Positions 37,949 through 47,992 of a DNA stretch of 64,000 nt are shown piece after piece. Within the stretch, counting starts at the first letter, position 1. Each line of letters begins with the position of its first letter. This DNA comes from Shewanella acanthi (lineage in GTDB: Bacteria; Pseudomonadota; Gammaproteobacteria; Enterobacterales; Shewanellaceae): positions 3,720,001 through 3,784,000 of the forward strand of contig NZ_CP080413.1 of assembly GCF_019457475.1 (NCBI RefSeq). Reading direction: 5' to 3'. The translations under genes and the position numbers were made by a program. The notes beneath the pieces were generated by a model. That model did not search any database and was not told the origin of the DNA. It was given only the letters and a program-made list of their open reading frames with translations.

Positions 37949-39076
37949 ATGTCAGACGCAAAAAAATTATCAGGCGCAGGTTTACGTGGACAAAGCGCGG
38001 GTGAAACCGCATTAAGTACCGTAGGTGTATCGGGCAGCGGCCTGACCTACCGCGGTTACGATGTTAAAGATCTGGCTGAAAACGCGACCTTCGAAGAAGT
38101 CGCTCACCTCATCCTTTACGGTGAACTGCCAACCACGGCACAACTGACCGCCTATAAAACCAAATTAAAAGGCATGCGTGGCCTGCCACAAGCATTAAAA
38201 GAAGTGTTAGAGCGCATTCCAGCCGATGCCCATCCAATGGATGTGATGCGTACCGGTTGTTCAATGCTGGGCAACCTCGAAGCCGAGCACAGCTTTAACG
38301 AGCAAAGCGCCATTGCCGACCGTTTACTGGCGGCATTCCCATCGATCATCTGCTACTGGTATCGCTTTAGCCACGATGGCGTGCGTATCGAAACCGAAAC
38401 TAACGACGAGCAAATCGGTGCCCACTTCCTGCACCTGCTGCATGGCAAAGCGCCATCGGCACTGCACGCTAAGGTAATGGACGTATCGTTAATTCTGTAT
38501 GCAGAGCATGAGTTTAACGCATCAACCTTTACTGCCCGTGTGTGTGCATCGACCCTGTCGGATATGCATTCATGTGTGACTGGTGCTATTGGCTCACTGC
38601 GCGGCCCGCTGCACGGCGGCGCTAACGAAGCGGCGATGGAACTGATCCAAGACATGAAAGATGAAGCCGATGCCCGCGATGTGCTGATGGGTAAACTCGA
38701 GCGTAAAGAGAAGATCATGGGCTTTGGCCACGCCATCTACCGTGAATCGGATCCACGTAACGCCATCATCAAAGAATGGTCTGAGAAACTGGCTGCCGAC
38801 TTTGGTGACGATCGCCTCTACCGCGTATCGGTCGCCTGTGAAGAACTGATGTGGGAACAGAAAAAACTCTTCTGTAACGCTGACTTCTTCCACGCCAGCG
38901 CTTACCACTTCATGGGCATTCCAACTAAGTTATTTACCCCGATCTTCGTATGTTCGCGTGTATCGGGTTGGACGGCGCACGTGATGGAACAACGTTCAAA
39001 CAACCGCATTATTCGTCCAAGTGCTGATTATGTGGGCGTGGCGTTACGTAAAGTCGTGCCAATTTCGGACCGCTAA
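37949..39076 (+). CDS. prpC: 2-methylcitrate synthase
   Basis: Condenses propionyl-CoA with oxaloacetate. 375 residues of the citrate synthase family, short form. Catalytic His in GPLHGGANEAAME and in MGFGHAIYRESDPRN, and the Asp in the CNADFFHASAYHFMGIP segment are present; GLTYRGYDVKDLAENATFEEVAHLIL is the N-terminal signature. GAAGGGAAGG gives a good binding site. Third gene of the operon. Confidence 0.97.
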   Translation: MSDAKKLSGAGLRGQSAGETALSTVGVSGSGLTYRGYDVKDLAENATFEEVAHLILYGELPTTAQLTAYKTKLKGMRGLPQALKEVLERIPADAHPMDVMRTGCSMLGNLEAEHSFNEQSAIADRLLAAFPSIICYWYRFSHDGVRIETETNDEQIGAHFLHLLHGKAPSALHAKVMDVSLILYAEHEFNASTFTARVCASTLSDMHSCVTGAIGSLRGPLHGGANEAAMELIQDMKDEADARDVLMGKLERKEKIMGFGHAIYRESDPRNAIIKEWSEKLAADFGDDRLYRVSVACEELMWEQKKLFCNADFFHASAYHFMGIPTKLFTPIFVCSRVSGWTAHVMEQRSNNRIIRPSADYVGVALRKVVPISDR

Positions 39077-39088
39077 TCGACACAACAG

Positions 39089-39112
39089 AAACTGGCGCCT
39101 AGGCGTCAGTTT
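39089..39112 (+). repeat. intercistronic hairpin between prpC and acnD
   Basis: AAACTGGCGCC TA GGCGTCAGTTT: stem with one G-T pair and a very small loop, 13 bases after prpC stops. No T run beyond the arm. Confidence 0.65.
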
Positions 39113-39196
39113 CAATATAAGACCCTGGCGTAAATGATTTGCAAACACAGATACTTACTCGCTGAAGCAATAAAAACTGAAGTAATAGGTTAGGTT

Positions 39197-41800
39197 ATGA
39201 CCACAGCCATGAATACCTTATATCGCAAGCCCTTACCGGGCACTGCGCTCGACTATTTCGACACCCGTGAAGCCGTTGAAGCTATTGCCCCCGGCGCCTA
39301 CGTGAAACTGCCCTACACCTCTCGCGTTCTGGCTGAAAACTTAGTCCGTCGCTGCGAGCCAGAGGCGCTTACCGCCTCACTAAATCAAATTATTGAATCA
39401 AAACAAGAACTGGATTTCCCTTGGTTCCCCGCCCGCGTAGTGTGCCACGATATTTTGGGCCAAACCGCGCTGGTTGACCTTGCGGGTCTGCGTGATGCAA
39501 TTGCCGCTAAGGGTGGCGATCCTGCGCAGGTGAATCCCGTCGTGCCAACGCAGCTGATTGTTGACCACTCGCTGGCAGTGGAATATGGCGGCTTCGATAA
39601 GGACGCCTTTGCGAAAAACCGCGCCATCGAAGACAGACGCAACGAAGACAGATTCCACTTCATCAACTGGACGCAAAAAGCCTTTAAAAACATCGATGTT
39701 ATCCCACAGGGTAACGGCATCATGCACCAGATTAACCTAGAACGTATGTCGCCTGTGGTGCATGCCCGTGACGGCGTTGCCTTCCCTGATACCTTAGTGG
39801 GCACCGACAGTCACACGCCACATGTAGATGCACTGGGCGTTATCGCCATCGGTGTGGGTGGTCTTGAGGCCGAAAGCGTGATGTTAGGCCGCGCATCTTA
39901 TATGCGTCTGCCGGACATTATCGGTGTTGAGTTAACGGGTAAACCACAGCCTGGCATTACCGCAACCGATATCGTTTTAGCCCTGACCGAATTCCTGCGA
40001 AAGGAAAAAGTGGTTTCGTCTTACCTTGAGTTCTTCGGCGAAGGCGCTGAGGCCCTAACACTCGGCGACCGTGCAACCATCTCCAACATGACGCCAGAGT
40101 TTGGTGCCACCGCCGCCATGTTCTACATCGACCAACAAACGCTGGACTACTTAACCCTCACGGGCCGCAGTGACGAGCAAGTGAAATTGGTTGAGACCTA
40201 CGCTAAGACCACAGGTTTATGGAGCGATGACCTCAAGCATGCCGAGTACCCACGTACCCTGCACTTTGACCTATCATCGGTTGTGCGCACCATTGCAGGC
40301 CCATCGAACCCACATGCGCGCGTGCCAACCTCAGAGCTTGCCGCGCGCGGCATCAGCGGCATCGTTGAAAACGAGCCAGGCTTAATGCCTGATGGCGCCG
40401 TGATTATCGCGGCCATCACAAGTTGCACCAACACCAGTAACCCACGCAACGTGATTGCGGCGGGCCTTCTTGCGCGCAATGCCAATGCCAAGGGCTTAAG
40501 CCGTAAACCTTGGGTGAAAACCTCACTCGCACCCGGCTCTAAGGCAGTGCAACTGTATTTAGAAGAAGCCAGTCTGTTACCAGAGCTTGAATCCCTAGGC
40601 TTTGGTATCGTCGGTTTTGCCTGCACTACCTGTAACGGCATGAGCGGCGCCCTCGACCCTGTTATCCAGCAGGAAGTGATTGATCGCGACCTTTACGCCA
40701 CCGCCGTATTATCCGGTAACCGTAACTTCGACGGCCGCATTCACCCTTACGCTAAGCAAGCCTTCCTCGCATCACCGCCATTAGTGGTGGCCTATGCGAT
40801 CGCAGGTACCATCCGCTTCGATATCGAGAAGGATGTGTTAGGTCACGATAAAGACGGCAACCCAGTTCGCCTTATCGACATTTGGCCAAGTGATGCCGAA
40901 ATTGATGCCGTGATTGCAAAAAGCGTTAAGCCTGAGCAGTTCCGTAAAGTCTACGAGCCGATGTTTGATTTAAGCGTCGACTACGGCGATAAGGTCACGC
41001 CACTGTACGACTGGCGCCCACAATCGACCTATATCCGCCGCCCACCTTACTGGGAAGGCGCATTAGCGGGCGAGCGTACCCTCAAGGGCATGCGTCCACT
41101 CGCGGTATTAGGCGACAACATCACCACCGACCATTTATCGCCATCGAACGCGATTATGATGGACAGCGCGGCGGGCGAATACCTGCACAAAATGGGTCTG
41201 CCCGAGGAAGATTTTAACTCCTATGCCACCCACAGGGGCGACCACTTAACCGCGCAGCGCGCGACCTTTGCCAACCCTAAACTCAAAAACGAAATGGCGA
41301 TTGTCGATGGCAAGGTGAAGCAAGGCTCTCTGGCGCGTATCGAACCCGAAGGCCAAGTGACCCGCATGTGGGAAGCCATTGAAACCTATATGGATCGCAA
41401 GCAGCCGCTGATCATTATCGCTGGCGCCGACTACGGTCAGGGTTCATCCCGTGATTGGGCCGCCAAGGGCGTGCGTTTAGCGGGCGTTGAGGCGATTGTT
41501 GCCGAAGGCTTCGAGCGTATTCACCGCACTAACCTAGTGGGTATGGGTGTGCTACCGCTGGAATTTAAAGCGGGCGAGAATCGCGCGACCTATGGCATCG
41601 ATGGTACTGAAGTGTTTGATGTCTATGGTGACATCGCGCCACGTGCAGATCTGACCGTTATCATCACCCGTAAAAATGGTGAGCGCGTCGAAGTGCCTGT
41701 GACCTGTCGTTTAGATACCGCAGAAGAAGTGTCTATCTACTCTGCTGGCGGCGTATTACAGCGTTTTGCGCAGGACTTTTTAGAGTCAAACCTGAAGTAG
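39197..41800 (+). CDS. acnD: Fe/S-dependent 2-methylcitrate dehydratase AcnD
   Basis: 867 residues of the aconitase A superfamily. It dehydrates 2-methylcitrate in place of PrpD and is known to need PrpF. The three cluster cysteines are in SCTNTSNPRN and in CTTCNGMSG; VGTDSHTPHVDALG, QGSSRDWAAKG and LGDNITTDHLSPSNAI are the other active-site segments. Position between prpC and prpF settles AcnD over the general aconitase. [4Fe-4S] dependence is expected to make it oxygen-sensitive. Confidence 0.96.
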   Translation: MTTAMNTLYRKPLPGTALDYFDTREAVEAIAPGAYVKLPYTSRVLAENLVRRCEPEALTASLNQIIESKQELDFPWFPARVVCHDILGQTALVDLAGLRDAIAAKGGDPAQVNPVVPTQLIVDHSLAVEYGGFDKDAFAKNRAIEDRRNEDRFHFINWTQKAFKNIDVIPQGNGIMHQINLERMSPVVHARDGVAFPDTLVGTDSHTPHVDALGVIAIGVGGLEAESVMLGRASYMRLPDIIGVELTGKPQPGITATDIVLALTEFLRKEKVVSSYLEFFGEGAEALTLGDRATISNMTPEFGATAAMFYIDQQTLDYLTLTGRSDEQVKLVETYAKTTGLWSDDLKHAEYPRTLHFDLSSVVRTIAGPSNPHARVPTSELAARGISGIVENEPGLMPDGAVIIAAITSCTNTSNPRNVIAAGLLARNANAKGLSRKPWVKTSLAPGSKAVQLYLEEASLLPELESLGFGIVGFACTTCNGMSGALDPVIQQEVIDRDLYATAVLSGNRNFDGRIHPYAKQAFLASPPLVVAYAIAGTIRFDIEKDVLGHDKDGNPVRLIDIWPSDAEIDAVIAKSVKPEQFRKVYEPMFDLSVDYGDKVTPLYDWRPQSTYIRRPPYWEGALAGERTLKGMRPLAVLGDNITTDHLSPSNAIMMDSAAGEYLHKMGLPEEDFNSYATHRGDHLTAQRATFANPKLKNEMAIVDGKVKQGSLARIEPEGQVTRMWEAIETYMDRKQPLIIIAGADYGQGSSRDWAAKGVRLAGVEAIVAEGFERIHRTNLVGMGVLPLEFKAGENRATYGIDGTEVFDVYGDIAPRADLTVIITRKNGERVEVPVTCRLDTAEEVSIYSAGGVLQRFAQDFLESNLK

Positions 41801-41849
41801 TTTTCGCAAAACAAATAACACTCGCAAAACCAGTAACATCGCACAATGG

Positions 41850-41875
41850 GCGGCGACTCGACACCGAGGCGCCGC
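41850..41875 (+). repeat. intercistronic hairpin between acnD and prpF
   Basis: GCGGCG-A-CTCG with loop ACAC and CGAG-G-CGCCGC: ten base pairs with a single A/G mismatch, in the 130-base gap. No T run. Confidence 0.75.
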
Positions 41876-41930
41876 ACTTTGCGACTAACGCAGCGTTTAA
41901 CAAATCGCTATTCCCCTTGGAGTTAATAGC

Positions 41931-43124
41931 ATGAGTAATCATCTTTTCCCGCCCCAGATTAAAGTAGCCGCCACCTATATGCGCGGCGGTACCAGTAAAG
42001 GGGTGTTTTTCAATCTATTGGATTTACCCGAAGCAGCCCAAGTGCCTGGCCCTGCACGCGATGCGCTGCTCCTTCGTGTGATTGGCAGCCCAGATCCCTA
42101 TGGTAAACAGATTGACGGTATGGGCGGCGCCACCTCAAGCACCAGCAAAACCGTGATCCTGTCTAAAAGCAAACAAGCCGACCACGATGTTGACTATCTG
42201 TTCGGCCAAGTGTCTATCGACAAACCCTTTGTGGATTGGAGCGGTAACTGTGGCAACTTAACAGCCGCCGTCGGCGCCTTTGCCATCAGCAATGGACTGA
42301 TTGATGCAGAGCGCATTCCTCAAAATGGTATCTGCACGGTGCGTATTTGGCAGGCTAATATTGCTAAAACCATTATCGCCCATGTGCCCATTACCAATGG
42401 CATGGTGCAGGAGACAGGTGATTTTGAGCTCGATGGCGTGACCTTTCCCGCCGCCGAAGTACAAATCGAATTTATGAATCCTGCCGCCGATGAAGACGGC
42501 GACGGTGGCAGCATGTTCCCCACGGGGAATTTAGTGGATGTGCTCGAGGTGCCAGGCATTGGCAGCTTTAATGCGACCATGATTAACGCAGGCATCCCGA
42601 CCATCTTTATCAATGCCGAAGACCTAGGCTACACGGGCACTGAGCTGCAGGATGATATCAACAGCGATAACGCCGCCCTTGCCAAGTTCGAAACCATTCG
42701 CGCCCACGGCGCGGTGCGTATGGGGCTTATCAAGCATATTGATGAAGCCGCATCACGCCAACATACGCCTAAAGTGGCCTTTGTTGCGAAGCCGAAGAGT
42801 TATGTGTCATCGAGTGGAAAAGCCGTCGCGGCAGAAGAAATCGATCTTCTCGTGCGCGCTCTTTCAATGGGTAAATTACACCATGCGATGATGGGTACCG
42901 CCGCCGTAGCCATTGGCACTGCAGCCGCAATCCCGGGTACTTTAGTCAACCTGGCCGCGGGTGGTGGCGAGAAGGAAGCTGTGCGTTTTGGACATCCTTC
43001 AGGCACCCTTCGCGTCGGCGCACAGGCCACACAAGAAAATGGTGAGTGGACAGTGGTAAAAGCCATTATGAGTCGCAGTGCGCGTGTGTTGATGGAAGGC
43101 TTTGTCCGAGTCCCTGCGCAATAA
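41931..43124 (+). CDS. prpF: 2-methylaconitate isomerase PrpF
   Basis: 397 residues of the diaminopimelate-epimerase-like PrpF fold. It isomerises trans- and cis-2-methylaconitate so that the AcnD product can be hydrated. The N-terminal block VAATYMRGGTSKGVFF and FVDWSGNCGNLTAAVGAFAI are signatures; the conserved Lys of TSKG is implicated in catalysis in the family. AGTTAATAGC precedes the ATG. Last gene of the prp operon, followed by a strong terminator. Confidence 0.96.
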   Translation: MSNHLFPPQIKVAATYMRGGTSKGVFFNLLDLPEAAQVPGPARDALLLRVIGSPDPYGKQIDGMGGATSSTSKTVILSKSKQADHDVDYLFGQVSIDKPFVDWSGNCGNLTAAVGAFAISNGLIDAERIPQNGICTVRIWQANIAKTIIAHVPITNGMVQETGDFELDGVTFPAAEVQIEFMNPAADEDGDGGSMFPTGNLVDVLEVPGIGSFNATMINAGIPTIFINAEDLGYTGTELQDDINSDNAALAKFETIRAHGAVRMGLIKHIDEAASRQHTPKVAFVAKPKSYVSSSGKAVAAEEIDLLVRALSMGKLHHAMMGTAAVAIGTAAAIPGTLVNLAAGGGEKEAVRFGHPSGTLRVGAQATQENGEWTVVKAIMSRSARVLMEGFVRVPAQ

Positions 43125-43156
43125 TTCAAGCTAGATAAAACTCAATTTCAACATCT

Positions 43157-43184
43157 GACCCCGCCAATTAGCGGGGTCTTTTTG
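43157..43184 (+). terminator. prp operon terminator
   Basis: GACCCCGC CAATTA GCGGGGTC followed by T5, 32 bases after prpF. Confidence 0.95.
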
Positions 43185-43410
43185 TTTTAATAACTTAGCC
43201 CTCTTAGGGCCGACTAAAACTGCTAAGCTTCAATGCGGCGGGATGTTTAATCGGCATTTTGCAGCCCAAAAATCAGTGAATATACTGAGTATTAGACCCA
43301 AAAATTACATTGATTTTGCATTATTCAAATACTTAATCCGGACTCACCATAAATCATTTTTTAATATTTAAGCTCCTTAGGGGCTGAGTCAATTTTTGAT
43401 AGGGGCAAAT

Positions 43411-46400
43411 TTGAGTTATCCATTCCATAGGCTATTTAAAATGTTAATTTGCCTCTTCGGCAGCCTTTGGCTGCCCATAGTTGGCTACTGCCTGCCTCTG
43501 AATGCTGTCAACACCCAACTCAAATTTGAACATATTCGCAGCGAAGATGGACTCAATCAAAACACTATTACCAGCCTATTTATGGACAATGCGGGAATGC
43601 TATGGATTGGTACTCAGGATGGACTGCACAGCTATAATGGCTACAGTTTTAACCTGTTTTTACACTCACCAAACGATTCCAGCAGTATTTCAGAAAGCTA
43701 CATCACAGACATTATTGAGGACAATAAGGGTTATCTTTGGATTGGCACTTTTAGCCAAGGGCTGAATCGACTGGATTTAAAAACTGGAGTTTTTGAACAA
43801 TTTAACCTAGAACAGGGGCTCACAGACCCTAGAGTCACTAAACTTAGCGTTGTTGGCAATACGCTCTGGATTGGTACTCAAGGTGGATTATTTTCCCTGT
43901 CATTAAAAACCAAGCGAATCACAGCAATCAGTTTAGGCAGCAATACCGAGCCTCAGATCACTAGCCTTGCCAATGTCGAAAATACCCATCTTATTGCAGG
44001 CACCTTGGGCAGCGGTACTTTTGTCGTTAGCCCCAATGCCATCACTCGGCTTAACGTGCCGCAGGATTTAACCGCCCACCATATTCAAGCCAAGTCTATC
44101 CGTGCAATCACCTTGGCACTTGGCAATCAGCTATGGCAATACGATTTGATGTCTCAGGAAGGTGAGATATTTTGGCAAGCTCCTGACAGTCTGTCATTTA
44201 TTCGAGAATTTATTCAAACGCCCTTAGGCCGCATTTGGATTGTCGGCCCCGAGGCGGGATTGATCCAGCTAGATCAAAAGGATAAACAATATACGGTAAC
44301 AAACCACACTTACGATCCAGGCCGTTCAAATAGTATTAGTGAAAACAATATTTTAAGTTTACTTCAGGACCCTTTTGGTAACCTTTGGATAGGAGCAAGT
44401 TACTCAGGCCTGAACAAAATCAACACCCGCAGGCAATACTTTCAGCATCTTTATGAATTCGCGAAGGATGTCCGTCAACAGAACAACAATATCCGCGCCC
44501 TATACCGCAGCCAGGATAAGTCACTTTGGATAGGCACAGATGGTGCCGGAGTCAAACGCTTAGACTTTAATACTGGACAATATGAGCACTACACAGCGCA
44601 ATTTGCTAAAGCACTCGCACTTGACCCTAGGCATCTCAATCTTATCGTTAGAGACATTATTCAGGATAAACAGGGAGTGCTCTGGATTGCCACTAACTAT
44701 GGCCTTGGGCGAATATCCCAAAGGGGGGATTTGAGCTTAATACGGCTAGCCGCCAGCATAGTTCGCGACACTGAAGCCAATCATATCCGCAGTTTGAAGA
44801 TTGATGACAAAGATAGACTTTGGTTAGCGACGTCCCATGCTCTTTATGTCAAAACAGATGGGGTAGACGAATTTACCCCTGTGCCCTTGGTAGATATACC
44901 TGGATTTAATCCAGTAAAAAATCTTTTACTTACCCTGCTCCCAGATAGAGACAACCTATGGATTGGCACCCTAGATGGCCTAATCAAATATGACATGACT
45001 AGACAGCAGGGGCAGGTTTATGTGCATCAGCCACAAGATAATAACAGCATTATCAATAACCGAATTCGAGACATTTTAATTTCCGACTCCGGCGATGCTT
45101 GGTTTGCCACCCATGGCGGGATTAGTAAACTCTCAACCGCCCAGCCAGAGCTTGGATTTAGCCACTTTACTAAGGCTAACGGGCTACCCAGTGACACCAT
45201 TTATGCCCTGCTCGAAGATAAGGAACACAACATCTGGTTTAGCAGTAATGCTGGCATTGGCAAACTTAATCCTACGAGCGGTAAAGTGATTAATTTTAAT
45301 GAGCAGGAAGGAGTTCAGGCTCTTGAATTTAACGGCGGCGTCAAGCTGACCGATGACGATGGCGATCTTTGGTTTGGCGGCATAAATGGGATCAATCGCT
45401 TCAACCCACAGAACATTCCTGCACAACGCAGCGAAGCAAGGGTCGCACTCACGGGTTATAAAATAGCAGGTAACAATCATACTATTCTGGATTTAGCTCA
45501 CCCTCCAGAAATTGTGATGAACTATACGGATCAGTTGGTTAGTTTCGATGTTACCTCTTTGGATTTTAGCTATACGGGTAAAAACCGGTTCAGCTATTTT
45601 CTAGAGGGTTTTGACAATCACTGGCACGATTTGCCATCGGGTAACGAGATCACCTTTACCAATATTCCACCTGGCGACTACTTACTCCGTGTGCGCCATG
45701 CTCTGCAGTACAACAGCGAAGGTACTTATGCGCTTGAAGTCAGCCTAAAGGTGCGAGCTCCCTTCTATCGCACGACATTTGCCTATGTTATTTATTACAT
45801 GTTGATAATGGCGTTGCTTGCTTGGTTCATTCTAAAACGCAAACAAGAACGCCAACTACAAGCTGAGCATAACGACAGCATTCGCGCCTCGGAGGAGCGC
45901 CTCAAGCTCGCACTTTGGGCAACGGGTGATGGACTGTGGGATTGGAATATCAAAGAAAACCTCGTGTATCGCACCAATATGGATACGGCAGTATCCCAAT
46001 GGAATCACAACAGCTTACTCCACGATAAAACCCACCCTGAGGATCGCGAGAAGTTCAAACATGAACTCACAGAACATATACAAGGGCGTAGCCCCTTCTT
46101 TGAGGTGGAATATCGAATTGAAACCTCACCAGGAAACTGGATCTGGATGTTGGACCGTGGAAAAGTGGTCGAGAGTACCCCCCAGCGACAAGCAATACGG
46201 ATGACAGGCACCAGTCGTAATATCACGTCGCGTAAATTGATTGAGAATGAACTTATTCTTTCCTCTCAAGTACTCAATAGCATGAACGAGGCGGTCGTGG
46301 TCGCGGGGTTAGACTATCGAATTCGTTCTGTAAACCCAGCCTTCACCGCTATCACAGGCTATAGCGACAGAATGATCATCAATAAGCCGCTGATCCAAAT

Positions 46401-47913
46401 TGCCTTTCGCCGTAAACAAAAAGATTTGTTTAGTGGGGTCGAACAGCAATTACTGCGCCATAAACACTGGGCGGGTGAAATACAAATCAGAAATCGCCAA
46501 GGACAACCCATACTAGCGTGGCTCGAAATTAACCAGGTTATTGATATAAAAGGTGAAACCAGTCACTTTGTGGCGGTATTTACCGACATCACAGAACGTA
46601 AAAAAGTAGAGGAGGAATTACGCTTCCTAGCCAGTTTCGACATACTTACGGGCCTACCAAATCGTACCCTATTCCAAGACAGGTTAACTCATGCCATTTC
46701 CCAAGCCCATCGATCGCAAGATATCGTTGCTCTGTTGTTTTTAGATCTCGACAGGTTCAAACATATTAACGATTCCATGGGGCATCATATCGGCGACTTA
46801 TTGCTTAAGGAGGTGGCAGAACGGCTACAAACGGCTGTACGTGAAGGCGATACAGTTGCCCGCTTGGGAGGCGATGAATTTACCATTATTTTAGAAGGTG
46901 TTGCGAAAACCCAAGCCGCTACCTTAATATCAGAAAAAGTGCTCGATGCCTTTCAGACTCCCTTTATCCTCGACAATAAGTCCTTCATTATCTCGACCTC
47001 AATTGGGATTAGCCTCTATCCAAATGATGCTGAAGATGTCGACTCGCTAATTAAATTTGCCGATGCGGCCATGTACCACGCCAAAGCACTGGGAAGAAAT
47101 AACTTCCAATTTTATACCAATGAATTAAACGAAGTGGCGACTCGTCATGTGTTGCTCGAAAGTGGTCTTAAACAGGCAATTTCGCGCAATGAATTGAGCC
47201 TAGTGTATCAACCTAAGTTCAGTCTGCGTGATGGTTCGCTCACGGGACTCGAAGCTCTTTTGCGCTGGCACCATAACGAATTAGGCCCAATTTCGCCGGT
47301 AGAATTTATCCCGCTCGCGGAGGAAACCGGCATTATCGATCGGATTGGCCATTGGGTAATCAATCAGGCCTGCGAACAAATGGCTAATTGGCGAGAAGTT
47401 GGGATTGAAAATATCAGTATTGCAGTCAACTTATCCGCTAAGCAACTAAAAACGAATATTATTTCCACCATAGAGGCTGCACTAAAACACTCGGGACTTT
47501 CAGCAAATCATTTAGAGCTAGAGCTGACCGAGTCCATGATCATGGAAAACCCACAGGAAACCGCGAGCATCCTATCCCAGCTTAAAGCACTCGGCCTGTC
47601 TATTGCCATTGATGACTTCGGCACTGGCTATTCGAGCCTGAGTTATCTTAAGCGCTTTCCGATCGACACGCTTAAAATTGACCGAGAATTTGTGCGCGAT
47701 ATTATCAACGATCCTGATGATGCAGCCATAACCAGCGCCATCATCGCCCTCGCCCACAGCTTAGATTTGAACGTCATCGCCGAAGGAGTGGAAAGCCAAG
47801 AACAACTTAACTTTTTAGGACTACAGGGCTGCGATCAGGTACAGGGCTTTTTGCTCAGTAAGCCCTTAGATGCGAATGATTGCCTAAAGCTGTTACAGAC
47901 CAGATTCAAATAG
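43411..47913 (+). CDS. periplasmic two-propeller sensor with PAS, GGDEF and EAL domains
   Basis: 1500 residues from TTG 43411, which has AGGGG five bases upstream; ATG 43441 would still keep the signal-peptide core (LICLFGSLWLPIVGYCLPLNA). About 14 'two-component regulator propeller' repeats (LWIGTQDGL-type, about 40-690) and a Y_Y_Y domain (about 700-785) form a periplasmic sensor. A membrane helix lies at about 792-811, then two PAS domains (about 830-1060), GGDEF at 1152-1156 with the I-site REGD just upstream, and EAL at 1281-1283 with ELTES, DDFGTGYSSL, KIDREFV, EGVES and QGFLLSKPL. Both enzyme halves look intact, so it may make and degrade c-di-GMP. Signal unknown. Confidence 0.93.
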   Translation: MSYPFHRLFKMLICLFGSLWLPIVGYCLPLNAVNTQLKFEHIRSEDGLNQNTITSLFMDNAGMLWIGTQDGLHSYNGYSFNLFLHSPNDSSSISESYITDIIEDNKGYLWIGTFSQGLNRLDLKTGVFEQFNLEQGLTDPRVTKLSVVGNTLWIGTQGGLFSLSLKTKRITAISLGSNTEPQITSLANVENTHLIAGTLGSGTFVVSPNAITRLNVPQDLTAHHIQAKSIRAITLALGNQLWQYDLMSQEGEIFWQAPDSLSFIREFIQTPLGRIWIVGPEAGLIQLDQKDKQYTVTNHTYDPGRSNSISENNILSLLQDPFGNLWIGASYSGLNKINTRRQYFQHLYEFAKDVRQQNNNIRALYRSQDKSLWIGTDGAGVKRLDFNTGQYEHYTAQFAKALALDPRHLNLIVRDIIQDKQGVLWIATNYGLGRISQRGDLSLIRLAASIVRDTEANHIRSLKIDDKDRLWLATSHALYVKTDGVDEFTPVPLVDIPGFNPVKNLLLTLLPDRDNLWIGTLDGLIKYDMTRQQGQVYVHQPQDNNSIINNRIRDILISDSGDAWFATHGGISKLSTAQPELGFSHFTKANGLPSDTIYALLEDKEHNIWFSSNAGIGKLNPTSGKVINFNEQEGVQALEFNGGVKLTDDDGDLWFGGINGINRFNPQNIPAQRSEARVALTGYKIAGNNHTILDLAHPPEIVMNYTDQLVSFDVTSLDFSYTGKNRFSYFLEGFDNHWHDLPSGNEITFTNIPPGDYLLRVRHALQYNSEGTYALEVSLKVRAPFYRTTFAYVIYYMLIMALLAWFILKRKQERQLQAEHNDSIRASEERLKLALWATGDGLWDWNIKENLVYRTNMDTAVSQWNHNSLLHDKTHPEDREKFKHELTEHIQGRSPFFEVEYRIETSPGNWIWMLDRGKVVESTPQRQAIRMTGTSRNITSRKLIENELILSSQVLNSMNEAVVVAGLDYRIRSVNPAFTAITGYSDRMIINKPLIQIAFRRKQKDLFSGVEQQLLRHKHWAGEIQIRNRQGQPILAWLEINQVIDIKGETSHFVAVFTDITERKKVEEELRFLASFDILTGLPNRTLFQDRLTHAISQAHRSQDIVALLFLDLDRFKHINDSMGHHIGDLLLKEVAERLQTAVREGDTVARLGGDEFTIILEGVAKTQAATLISEKVLDAFQTPFILDNKSFIISTSIGISLYPNDAEDVDSLIKFADAAMYHAKALGRNNFQFYTNELNEVATRHVLLESGLKQAISRNELSLVYQPKFSLRDGSLTGLEALLRWHHNELGPISPVEFIPLAEETGIIDRIGHWVINQACEQMANWREVGIENISIAVNLSAKQLKTNIISTIEAALKHSGLSANHLELELTESMIMENPQETASILSQLKALGLSIAIDDFGTGYSSLSYLKRFPIDTLKIDREFVRDIINDPDDAAITSAIIALAHSLDLNVIAEGVESQEQLNFLGLQGCDQVQGFLLSKPLDANDCLKLLQTRFK

Positions 47914-47947
47914 ATTGCTTGACCTGTGAATCCCTCACCTTAAGGAT

Positions 47948-47973
47948 ATAAAAAGGCTCCTATTTAGGAGCCT
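47948..47973 (-). terminator. ilvE terminator
   Basis: On the minus strand AGGCTCCTA AA TAGGAGCCT is followed by TTTTTATATCC. It may also stop the convergent sensor gene. Confidence 0.88.
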
Positions 47974-47992
47974 CAATTTGACAATTTATCTC

